Below, piece by piece: positions 32,801-34,792 of a stretch of DNA of 64,000 nt. The DNA is from Tieghemostelium lacteum (Eukaryota; Evosea; Eumycetozoa; Dictyosteliales; Raperosteliaceae). The position numbers and the translations under genes are program-made. The stretch lies in contig LODT01000029.1 in NCBI GenBank assembly GCA_001606155.1, forward strand, positions 248,001 to 312,000, in the 5' to 3' direction. Numbering within the stretch: position 1 is the stretch's first letter; each line of letters starts with the position of its first letter. The notes beneath the pieces are model-generated. The model did no database searches and was not told the DNA's origin. It was given only the letters and a program-made list of their open reading frames with translations.

Positions 32801-34024
32801 ATTCTGGTCTTGGTAGACTCTACCTTTTACAGAATATTTTAATTGAGTTAAACCAATATTTACATGTGGGTTCCAAAGAGTGGCATTTAGGAAGTCAGGT
32901 ACCTGTACAAGTCCTTTTACCATTGGACCTAGTGTAATCTTATCTGATCTACCATCACTGTAAATTGCATTATCAGATCCTAATGCTGATACAATGTACA
33001 ATGGAGGAATTATAAATTTAAGATAATAAGTACCAGCTTGTAAACCATCAAAATCATAGAAACCCAAATGATTAGTTGAAGTGTTTTTTAAAATGGTGTT
33101 ATTGTCATAGTGGTATAACTGAACTGCTATATTACCCATTGGTATTTCATCACCTTGTTTAACACCATCATTATTAAGGTCAATGAATGCCATATGACCT
33201 ATAGCATAAAGTTGATTAGTTCCATTACATTGTCCTATTCCAACTAGAGAATAGTAAACGAGTGATCCTTTGCATTGACCCTCACAGTTCACACCCTGTA
33301 TAGTTGCCTTTACACTTAGAATCTCTTGATTAGGTTGCAAAATGGCATAGTTATTCAAACCTTTATGATTTGCTTGCAAATTGATATGAGAACCGTGTTG
33401 TAAACTGTGAATTACAGGTGACATATCAAATTGTTGATCTGAAGATTCAGATTGATCAGGAAGTGTTCCTTCGTCCAATTTCTCCCATGAAAGCATATCC
33501 ACAGGTACACCATACTTATCTACACTCTCCATTTGAACTGAAACCTCAGAAGTGATTCCATAGACAATCAATAAAAATCTCTGAGTTGATGATGAAAATG
33601 TAAATGTTACAGAAGATGGTTGATCACCACAACTGTAATGCAATAGTGAATGAATAGTTGATCCAGCTCCACTTGTAACATTAAAAAACTGAGTGTTACC
33701 ACGTAGGTGGTTGATTTGGTCTTGAGAATATGTAATTTTCTGACCTATTATTATTGGGTGTTGAGTGCCATCTAGTTGCACTGTAACATTGGGTATATCA
33801 GAACTAACTGATTTGTCCCATTCCAATTGTACCTTTCTATTGAGATCAAATCCACTTGGTGAGACTTTAGAGAAATCCAAAAAACTCTTTAAAGGTGTGC
33901 AATATTCACAAATGATGCCATATTGACCTGGTTTATCTTTTGATAGGGTGATTTCTGTATTATCTCGTCTCCCAATTAATTGTAAGATAAAGATTAAAAT
34001 AAAGATAAACTTTATTTTTTTCAT
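5864..34024 (-). CDS. colA: Colossin-A-like giant secreted protein (9386 aa, 76 CnaB/SdrD-B-like domains)
   Basis: A single intronless frame encodes about 1 MDa. Residues 1-18 form a signal peptide (MKKIKFIFILIFILQLIG). A unique N-terminal region runs to about 270. By my count 75 beta-sandwich domains of about 114 residues follow, each opening with a motif such as VWVDINADGIRD or IWSDKNGNGIRD. These loops have the D-x-N-x-D/N-G-x-x-D pattern of calcium loops in bacterial SdrD B repeats. Residues about 8830-9270 form a different module (GSIFGLGWDKV, YGPNGPGVIY) that I recall from bacterial proteins with the same repeats. A last repeat ends the chain at LDFGLI. There is no membrane helix or GPI signal at the end, so it is probably soluble or matrix-bound, and N-glycosylation sites are abundant. 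D. discoideum ColA has the same design and about 11,100 residues. The biological role of colossins is not known to me. Confidence 0.88.
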   Translation of the reverse strand: MKKIKFIFILIFILQLIGRRDNTEITLSKDKPGQYGIICEYCTPLKSFLDFSKVSPSGFDLNRKVQLEWDKSVSSDIPNVTVQLDGTQHPIIIGQKITYSQDQINHLRGNTQFFNVTSGAGSTIHSLLHYSCGDQPSSVTFTFSSSTQRFLLIVYGITSEVSVQMESVDKYGVPVDMLSWEKLDEGTLPDQSESSDQQFDMSPVIHSLQHGSHINLQANHKGLNNYAILQPNQEILSVKATIQGVNCEGQCKGSLVYYSLVGIGQCNGTNQLYAIGHMAFIDLNNDGVKQGDEIPMGNIAVQLYHYDNNTILKNTSTNHLGFYDFDGLQAGTYYLKFIIPPLYIVSALGSDNAIYSDGRSDKITLGPMVKGLVQVPDFLNATLWNPHVNIGLTQLKYSVKGRVYQDQNGDGVHSDSEGYLKDISVDIRHHDSNEILKTLKSNINGSYEFTDIPPGQYILIFHLPTGYQYTHGPDSQADSRGEIKLQVPEDTSHLTFNVGMQKLQFSIHGLVWFDRNRDSIKQQGEEPFENVNIELWNSYDILVKSTTSSKEGSYDFEFLSGGEYSVRITTPNNYHLSEQTQDSRVNPENGFVNGLQLFANNSVLVDGTSLMNISAGIYDMVFAIGDQIWIDSNHNGVYDRGEPPFANVQIDLFFVGLTSSSVPSDESLQKNISILSNLTSTTTSDQKGHYSFSNLAFGYYCIHFISPIAGYNYSVSPQVQSNSTSVANDKSGVYCFQLDQSVTNRNTIESGLISDFYNPSIDQGFIPTLFSVGQLIWIDKNSNSIRDASENQGIPNITLTLIDKKANKPIGTTQSDENGLYHFNQIQPGKYCITVLVPPNYIIVEKSSDSPFNDQGQYCFTLNSFDTPLVQNNFNLGLIPLYSIGDKVWVDINGNKVFDSADKPLENFDITLINALDPGHPKTTKTNAQGQYQFQDIKGGDYCLRAKVPIDLVLVEDSDDNIFESLDRHHKTEYCFTLASNVTNMDLGLSPSYELSGFSWVDANNDSILNKNEVTFPNVSILFSAESYNVSGFISTDNDGKFQIFNLLPGNYCLHVVVPAGFKLSPQTNQSVFNSTGHYCFTISYPSSPVHLQNIYVGLIPVNSISGGIWIDKNDNGYLDPETEHFGEVITPVILTDSKNNSIILSTNPFTFENIIPGKYCISIVSPKNFTLVKPGIDSVVNSDGKFCFDKTNLSVANLNIGIIPLYYFGDQVWIDVNADGARDPITDVGMGNVSISLFKGENYTHLGDTVTDDTGFYQFVELKPGYYCVKPTIPAHFITTNKRQYFPDSVFEPFVDLPEYCMNLVSNSNKVDLGLIPLYSVKGVSWIDINFDSIYDNKTESVLPKIKLELIELAINEILITETNENGTYEFTDMIPGDYCIHIINIPKGYNISPKSADSKFNATGYDCFTIEYSKFQSETRESNVGFIPTVDTRGHIWIDNNGNGVKDPTDTQPNKLLSNITLTNSNNASVIIHPVSDSIPFSFKNFPVGDYCLNVQIPENYSVVPVGPDSILNATGHYCFTISDPNNIPNLSFGLVPLYHLITFVWVDVNNNSIYDQSVDIGFPQLPVNLTKDSNNELISSLSTDNDGKIEFSKLHPSKYCVVSKISNHFKLIDSLNSNDEHICLDLYRNYILNIGMIPIYSISTKVWIDTNGDSKFQQDGNDKEYGLPGVELQFYNKLSPTTTEKYQSGEQGVYSIKNILLGDYCFKIVVPLGYKLSPFGNESKFNSQGEYCLDIIYPTSPFEILDINVGLIPVSSITGGIWSDKNGNGIRDPETEPFEGIPTNITLTDKNSGTIIETTNKNPFEFSNVQPGDYCVKVDIPSGYIIAPETILDSNGQYCFHKSNSSNPNFEIGFIPLYSIGEMIWVDINADGKRNLSTDVGLSGVSISLIKVDSTSNSTIANQLSNVNGSYIFDNLKPGKYCLEIEIPKHFVVTDKHSTAILSIMDYQLYNLDESIPQYCLNLISNNNNVNLGLVPIYTLGSKVWIDNNGDSKFQQDGNDNEYGLPNVELQLIDKSKDSSSHPEIISSGENGIYSFDTIIPGSYCIQVIVPLGYKVSSFGNESKFNSQGEYCLDIIYPTSPFEQLDINVGLTPISSLSGGIWSDKNGNGIRDPETEPYNQIPTNITLTDKNTGKIVESTTNNPFEFPNVQPGDYCINVEIPSGYIIAPESIFDSKGQYCFHKSNSSRPNLDIGLIPLYSIGEMIWVDINADGIRDPTRDIGLSGVPITLIRVDLSSNSTISTKTSDFNGIFNFENLKPGKYCLEIDIPKHFVVSGKNGSSIFNSLNQYQFYIIQESLSQYCINLITNNTNVNFGLVPIYTLGSKVWIDTNGDSIFQHDGKDKEYGLPNVELQIFDLTNEIHSHPEIINSGENGLYIFDNIIPGSYCIKVIVPNGYKLSPLGNESKFNLDAEYCLDFIYLKSPFEILDINVGLIPVSPISGGIWSDKNGNGVRDPETEPFEGIPTNITLTDKNSGKVIETTKKNPFEFSNVQPGDYCVKVDIPSGYIIAPGSLFDSNGQYCFHKSNSSNPNFEIGFIPLYSIGEMIWVDINADGKRNLSTDVGLSGVSVTLIKVDSISNSTIANQLTDAKGSYIFDKLKPGKYCLEIEIPKHFTVVKIPILSRKYRTSILSINNYELNSLDESISQFCLNLNSNKNVNLGLIPIYTLGSKVWIDTNGDSKFQKDENDKEYGLPNVELQLNDKSKDPSTHPDKMSSGENGIYSFDNIIPGSYCIKVILPLGYKVSPFGNESKFNSQGEYCFNILYPTSPFEILDINIGLIPISPITGSIWSDKNGNGIRDPETEPFEGIPANITLTDKNSGKVIETTKKNPFEFSNVQPGDYCVNVDIPSGYIIAPESIFDSNGQYCFHKSNSSNPNFEIGFIPLYSIGEMIWVDINADGKRNLSTDVGLSGVSISLIKVDSTSNSTIANQLSNVNGSYIFDNLKPGKYCLEIEIPKHFVVTDKHSTAILSIMDYQLYNLDESIPQYCLNLISNNNNVNLGLVPIYTLGSKVWIDNNGDSKFQKDGNDNEYGLPNVELQLIDKSKDSSSHPEIISSGENGIYSFDTIVPGSYCIKVILPLGYKISPFGNESKFNSQGEYCLDIIYPTSPFEQLDINVGLTPISSLSGGIWSDKNGNGIRDPETEPYNQIPTNITLTDKNSGKIVESTTNNPFEFPNVQPGDYCINVEIPSGYIIAPESIFDSKGQYCFHKSNSSVPYIDIEFIPLYSLGSLIWVDINADGIIDQTNDIGLSSVPVSLVQKNSDGSQNNFSVLTDSQGKYQFDKLKPGNYCLSIQIPEHFKITKVSRYSVFSSNEYCLQLVSTSNDTNVGLVPLYSVGKLAWMDNNFDSIKNEGDNVFPNIVFKLIDKDDGKYNRDTKTNDNGEYSFVGLIPGDYCIHIVIPAGYKISPMIKESVFNSDGEYCFTLKYPLSSFTFNNLNAGFIPKNEASGKLWIDKNDNGIRDTGSESYGIPELPLSISLLSNDGKLLHSSNIGTDGSFRYGTLPPGDYCIQLTIPDSIKSNYIYVKEGIDSVLNDNSNHCFNLLDNSLENLNIGLVPLYTLGDLVWVDIHGDGKIDANSDIGKSEISLTLTKINGDGNSTVGTTITDSHGKYVFTKLRPGRYCIQVQVPLHYITTPISDQSVFNSTSADLISNDRAVEICLDLNSSNSSINLGLVPVYSLGSQIWIDINGDSILQKDGNNKEYGLPGVDLQFIDNSYPNNPMSVETGENGIYSIIDIMPGEYCIKIMVPSGYKLSPFGNESKFNSQGNYCLTLTYPTTPFEQLDINAGLTPISSISGGIWSDKNNNGIRDPDTEPFGELSTPISLIDKNTSKVIETANENPFEFPNIQPGDYCLTVEVPSGYELITSGSDLVADSNGHFCFHKSNSSTPNLNIGFIPLYSLNSFVWVDLNADGNRGIDTGKSNVPIHLIKIGDTNDTIGNQLSDNKGKVQFQNLKPGRYCLQAELPQHFQVTPGKGSDNVFSPQHDNSLIADYCFDLNSNSTYGLGLSPIYVFGSRVWIDTNGDSIFQKETQGSKEKEYGLPDIEIQFIAKFGFDSNRSITTGKEGFYQFTSIVNGQNCIKVVVPLGYKLSPQRGDSKFDSNGEFCFTIDYLNNPEALFEQLDINAGLIPTSAVSGGIWSDKNNNGVRDPDTEPFEGISTKVTLIDKDTNNVIEVSENKNPFEFHNVQPGDYCVKVDIPSGYILSPVLVFDSNGQYCFHKTNSSTPNLNIGFIPLYSLGSYVWVDINGQGLRNSSHEIPKSDVMMNLVLYYSNGTSETLGNVASDAMGHYQFGNLLPANYCIIATIPPNFVPTKTSSDSVFQLNDSVTQHCLFLTQNVTNANLGILPLYSIGKFSWIDNNGDSFYNVESEVIMPGVEFILIGNHQSNVTTDIKGQYLFEGLLPDKYCIRVVTPAGYRLSPSGKDSVFNSDGEYCLNISYPTSPFEIQNINAGFIPNNDISGGVWLDKNNNGKRDPDTEPIGEVSATVHLTKNGEELDSTINMPFEFKLLPPGDYCIRVEVPSGKILVATGADSVVDSNGQYCFALTNVSISNLYIGLIPLYTVGDLVWVDFNADGNYGVFLGKSDVSISIIDTKNNSTIDTQVTDVNGIYQFQNIKPGRYCIEAILPQHFLVTPGKGSDNVFSPKLDNSSIAEYCFDLYQNTSNADLGLSPIYTIGSRVWIDTNGDSIFQKESDGSIEQEYGLPGVEIQFIVKNGFDTNRSTKTGDFGLSQFISLVNGQNCIKIVVPIGYKLSPSRNDTKFDENGEYCFTIDYPNTSFDILQIDAGLIPISSISGGLWLDKNGDGVRVPDEEPFGEIYANVSLIDRETGIVIETTSKNPFEFKELFPNEYCISVTIPSEFYKFVTSKDSVVDFSGRYCFHKSNESITNLNIGIIPLYFLGNKVWVDINADGIRNNDTDIGISNVTLSLTKIGSSQNTSLGSKTTDSLGRYRFQRLPPGRYCLSVDIPEHFAVTQKSSSSIFELNDSEFFDVKSTTEYCLNLRENNPDIDLGLVPLYSLGSKVWIDTNGDSKFQPDGNEREYGLPGVELQFIDKSNPSQPDIINSGENGIYSIYNVIPGDYCIKVIVPLGYKLSPFGNHSKFNSQGQYCLTLTYPTSPFEQLDIDVGFTPMSSISGKIWSDKNNNGFKDENEEFDGIAPIITLIDKNSSKIIDISENKNPFEFIYIQPGDYCIKTTVPLGYTLVSFGSDSVVDFNGQYCFHKSNSSTTNLNIGFIPLYSLGDQVWVDINANGIKDQSSDIGKSNIPISLVKLNSNGSISNIGTVQTDSQGRYQFDNLKFGNYCLKVNVPEHFILTKVSSDSVFPSNEYCLQLENTVTKAGFGLIPQYSVGNLAWIDTNGDSVINQGDNQEYFFPNIEFKLYDSKNSSNVRSKITDEKGAFLFDGLIPGDYCIHVNTPSGYSLSPMISDSVFNSVGDYCFTLKYPSSPFIFNNVNAGFIPHNMISGGIWLDKNDNGVRDPATEPFGEIQVQIDLLNKNTGLPIKGTTANPYQFDNMPPGNYCIQINAPNGYVFVVTGPDSVVNSNGRYCFSLGTKSIQNLNIGFVPLYSLGDLVWVDLNADGIRNPGDPGKAGISLKLVKITSNGNVTIGNKVTDSQGKYGYSKLRPGRYCLQVDIPYNFAVTSNSNSNVFELREFELFNIEPSTEFCLYLNADNPDVDLGIVPLYSRGSTIWIDTNGDSKYQKDGKDKEYGLPGVELQFIDKSNPSQPSIINSGENGIYSIIHIIPGSYCIRIIIPPGYKLSPQGNDSKFNSQNEYCLTLTYPTSPFEKVDINAGLTPISSIYGGIWSDNNGNGKRDPDTEPFEGMSTTITLSEQNTSKIIEISENKNPFEFVNIQPGDYCIKVTIPPGYILNPKSVLDSNGQYCFHKTNASVSNLDIGFIPLYSIGDQVWVDINADGIRDPITDMGKSGVPITLIKIGNNGNSTIESKVSNTLGKYRFDNLEPARYCIFIQIPEHFAVTEKSSSSIFELNDSEFFDVKSTTEYCLNLYYNNFDIDIGLVPLYSLGSKVWIDTNGDSKLQRDGNDREYGLPGVELQFIDNSNPSQPDIINSGENGIYSIYNVIPGDYCIKVIVPLGYKLSPFGNHSKFNSQGQYCLSLTYPTSPFEQLDIDVGFTPISSISGKIWSDKNNNGFKDENEEFDGIAPIITLIDKNSSKIIDISENKNPFEFIYIQPGDYCIKTTVPLGYTLVSFGSDSVVEINGQYCFHKSNSSTTNLNIGFIPLYSLGDQVWVDINANGIKDQSSDIGKSNIPISLTKVNSDGSKSNLGSIQTDSQGNYIFDSLRPGNYCLTLQIPDHFILTKTTRYSVFSSNEYCLQLLNTIHNADAGLIPQYSVGKFAWIDKNGDSSINGDEKQEPMLSNVEFKLIDKNNAGNTKVVYSNSNGEYSFDGLIPGDYCILVTTPIGYKISPKANDSVFDSNNENCFTISYPSSFTNYKINVGFIPLNDISGGIWLDKNDNGIRDPETEPFGEIRAQVDLLNPSTSLPIKGTTANPFKFDLMPPGNYCIHITVPSGYQLVATGSDSVADSNGRYCFSTSSSHTNNLNIGLVPLYSIGDQVWVDINDDGIRNPTSDIGKSGILLNIVKVNSNGNQTIGSTTSDSQGKYSFNNLRPGKYCLSVQIPDHFAVTEKSSSSIFELNNLESFGVKSTTEYCLNLNENNHDIDIGLVPLYSLGSKVWIDTNGDSKFQTDGNEREYGLPGVELQFIDKSNPSQPDIINSGENGIYSIYNVIPGDYCIKVIVPLGYKLSPFGNHSKFNSQGQYCLSLTYPTSPFEQLDINIGFTPISSISGGIWSDKNGNGIRDIDTEPFTEITTNISLISMSNNSIVQITNNNPFEFANVQPGDYCIKVDTPPGYQILIGSDSAIDSNGQYCFHKTNASNPFISIGYIPLYSISDVVWVDINADGIRDTLTDVGRSDVPITLIKIESNENVTIGTQITNSEGKYKFNGLKPGRYCLQTKLPSFFKVSPKKDSDNGFGQSDNPLYAQFCFELKSNIDAIGLGLVPLYIIHQSNVWIDTNGDSIFQKDGDDKEYGLPGVVLQFIDKLNPSQPIIINSGENGIYSIPNIIPGDYCIKIIVLLGYKLSTFGNESKFNSQGEYCLTITYPASPFEITDINAGLTPRASISGSIWSDKNNNGIRDPDTEPFGEIITTVTLVDKNTGKVIETSNKNPFEFSDNNPGEYCIKVSIPNKYKLVVKSSDSVVDSNGQYCFRHSNHSTPNLNIGFIPLYEIGGDTFIDIDNDGQFTASDEAFEGIKVTLKNMNTNAQATVSTGSVSGDYSFINLMPDFYCVQFEMKNGYQIVNQSLDSIALKNGSYCFTLDKDNYGINAGYFALAKIYSYAWDDKNNDQKFQSGEEMPNVSIQLTRNDKVLGNVQTDSAGHYQFTDLLPGYYCIIATTPSGYSSVLNSPDSLFSNSKSCMFIGGATKPTTFSNLNPGFVRELEISSQIWTDQNHDSLKQATESVLPGIKFELLSNPENKVVQTVTSDQNGQYLFTKVNPGAYCIHVVFPSDKYEVSKPTDHSLFNSSGIYCVTITNSSYYSANVGLVPYYSIGKEVWLDLNNLQSRSDNDTMISNIVMKLYNSDKTTLISQVTSDQNGKYSFNKVVSGNYCVQAVFSTKLYAADILTKTSPFNSTSSPDTVEYCLEINDDRNDINLGLIPYITVGHIIFYDQNGNGNLEVEMGDVPLSNITISLYKGEYQFKLHRKNLVNTDPLPFTTYTNVTNSLGDYSIKVLPGLYTAHIKVPYGLKISNISTLSVFNGNGDYIVNLQIGKTVFEAKPEDNVDTKYAYMLINAGITPKTFRIGDTVYADLNNDGIYNKSAGEYGISGILIVVNSLDSNQTWRTTTDSKGNWDLKLVRPGNYCATYSGIAQNMAPAYYNKTTYNRAGSNRTYCFRLYWNDTEVTKFPKEVPDSTDDYYNYNINFGIHPFTFAVGTFIWNDINANGAFESNEVPLFNLPVSLYDANYKFISNVKTNENGIYTFDNLSPGTYYVKADTPFGTTFSQLSTENRANSSGWAIAKVDITNPNNIIPDPSLGVSADLFDPTINIGVVPPKLAVGKHVFIDSNENGQQDPGELNYEGVTVTALIGAQVVESTHTDKDGNWKLDGLAQGKYCFKFQTPNEYTIPSPKGKVSNINGSFLYCENLSYMTQGVRPTVASDGVDSFYIYPLLNAGFILRTIDISGTIWLDTDENSKYNTSTELPAINAVVSLFRGNYSYAREVSSVKVDSKGFYEFKNITGSTYFLNVNITGYPQGTKFSNNTEESRADIHGKIVLPQSLYTKINTTMNYYVSNNNNAGIVLPCFEIGRLAWIDDNQNGIYDTNEHGKSDILVTLYNAFTNQIAVDFYGIVIQPVKTDSIGAYKIPLVPSGTYYVKVQLSNRDVISPYTNTGTVVNVIRDSLRSDNFTLPNSLVIKDPANPNAKCRLYSNINIGVITPLMAIGDRVFVDSNKNGIMDGEEKGLSNVTVTLLDINSNIVPDPLNQPKRTVSNAQGYYYIDGIKEGQYIVQFSIPIGMLVSSKSATSDNIVNPNGKSDVLSLLLNSTKTIPTPSGLPITALYYYPVVDAGLYYSSMGIYGNLWNDILGDGVYEENPISNNPSGAKVNLINSQGSIINSSVISSTGVFQFENISLGNYTLQLLYSGEWVATKYNAPSGNILQSNYTTTVISLNSVDSRNIQCPFASYQCSVIKLGLVRPSTAIISGKVFKDWNCNGKFDSTSRLGTANDLALSKIPVYLYYNNISKPLAQTTTGSDGNYTFSGLVQDGRYSVVVGTPALVFGQGDRIEPCRPTEINVIPSISSSGYDFSFITNEEVCNDNPWIATSCYVIGDSQTGSNVNEPVIVRYPYNSSSHSDVKMLAIEKQVGSIFGLGWDKVKQDMYMSSFMKVGTDYGPNGPGVIYKLDQSGKLSQFVDLNRIFYEGYTGFDDMDIPITLDDYRLDHVYRVSFGDIDVNPVQRTLAAANLYRDEVVFIPLDQTANSSNIRTLKIPSECANKDVFYWSTFAVTYKSGKYYIGATCTGPTNKDLMGYVYTVDAINPVNTTLQKVLTIPMNYTRGCKNIDKAGVCPSANWRAWANEIGVPQPIVSSLAFDGTDLIIGIRDREGDQSQFVTAGDILRACMDNSTGKLVLEKDGKCGSLTGSHLSASGFRGQTEGPGKGEFYNDNFKLGAIGHDETAGWAIHQVPGFPDVISNSYDYNFAFEGTIKYYNNMNGSLRTGFVMYTTNISQPNQVTFGKSSGLGDLLAQCTPKSVVIGDQVWIDTNQNGIRDPFESGKANVNLTLVNSRFIVVARTTTDQNGLYKFTNIPPNETYKILIDNVIPTIIPKPNEIQSTLTFNSATLTADGKTFIQFTFTDNYNSPTKYDLDFGLI
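15200..18680 (-). repeat. Second pair of near-identical segments within colA, 3018 bases apart
   Basis: About 15200-15970 and 18218-18990 align at an offset of 3018 bases (1006 codons, again nine domains). Stretches of over 100 bases show only single differences; the first part covers domains 53-54 versus 44-45. A third, less exact relative of the same C-type domain lies near 13680-13960. Confidence 0.75.
24385..28518 (-). repeat. Two near-identical 1.06-kb segments within colA, 3078 bases apart
   Basis: Segments 24385-25440 and 27463-28518 align without gaps at an offset of 3078 bases (1026 codons, nine domains). By eye they differ at only a few per cent of sites. In the core at about 25000-25420 versus 28078-28498 I find only one or two differences. 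Identity drops sharply outside. The pattern indicates recent duplication or gene conversion between domains 15-16 and 24-25. Confidence 0.85.
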
Positions 34025-34792
34025 TTCTTTTAATTGAATATTATATTTAATTAAATTATCCTATTCAAATTATTCTAAATTAAAAGTTTAGATATTAATA
34101 TTTCATAAGCAACACTTTTATATATAGATCTACATACCCTTTTTGTTTATTAATAATTTAAATGATAATTAATTAAGTTTTTTTTATGAAATCGGGTATT
34201 ATTTAAATATTATAATATTACTGTGTTCTATGAAAGTAATATATTTTGCTCTTTTGTAATGATACGATCAATATTCTGTAATTATAATAAAATTGTAATT
34301 AAATAATATTGATGTAATCAATCATATAGAGTGCTATTCTGCAAACATTGAGCTAAATGCAAGGGATACCTACATTGTAACTACTATTCTAATCATCATC
34401 ACATTGCTATTTCATTACTACTACTGTTCAAAAACAGTGAGTGAGAACTATAGTGTGTATTTGAATGTGTAGGTGTGAATTTTGTGATTCTATAGGGTGT
34501 GGGTAGGGTATTTTTGAGTTTTTAATTTTAACAATACACTAATAACTATAACAATTTTCACACACATAAATAACCCCCACCCTATCTTTTCATAGAGTGA
34601 GTAAATATATATTTAGTGATTTGATGATGATTTTCCTCTTCACTTTTAGTTTATCTAAAACTCACTGAAATGACCTCTGATACAAGTTTTCATTCAGTAA
34701 AATAGTCACATTTTTCGTAAATTTGGTAAGAAAATTAAAAAATCGAAAAGACTTTAAAAATTGATTATTATAAGAATTATTGTTCATTAAAT
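34025..34792. other. Intergenic region upstream of colA with an inverted G-rich/C-rich pair
   Basis: This stretch lies between the importin-5 stop and the colA start, both on the minus strand, so it should hold the colA promoter. It is mostly AT-rich. Two GC-rich islands stand out: 34491-34504 (TATAGGGTGTGGGT) and 34573-34586 (ACCCCCACCCTATC). They are reverse complements at 12 of 14 positions. GT/CA-rich elements of this kind are bound by G-box binding factor in D. discoideum developmental promoters. That these are such sites is inference. They lie about 470-560 bases upstream of the colA ATG. Confidence 0.35.

Noticed and set aside
5864-34024. Bacterial contamination as the source of the giant gene
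   Set aside because: Base composition and codon use match neighbouring amoeba genes, the flanks are ordinary dictyostelid genes, and the colossin family is known from Dictyostelium.
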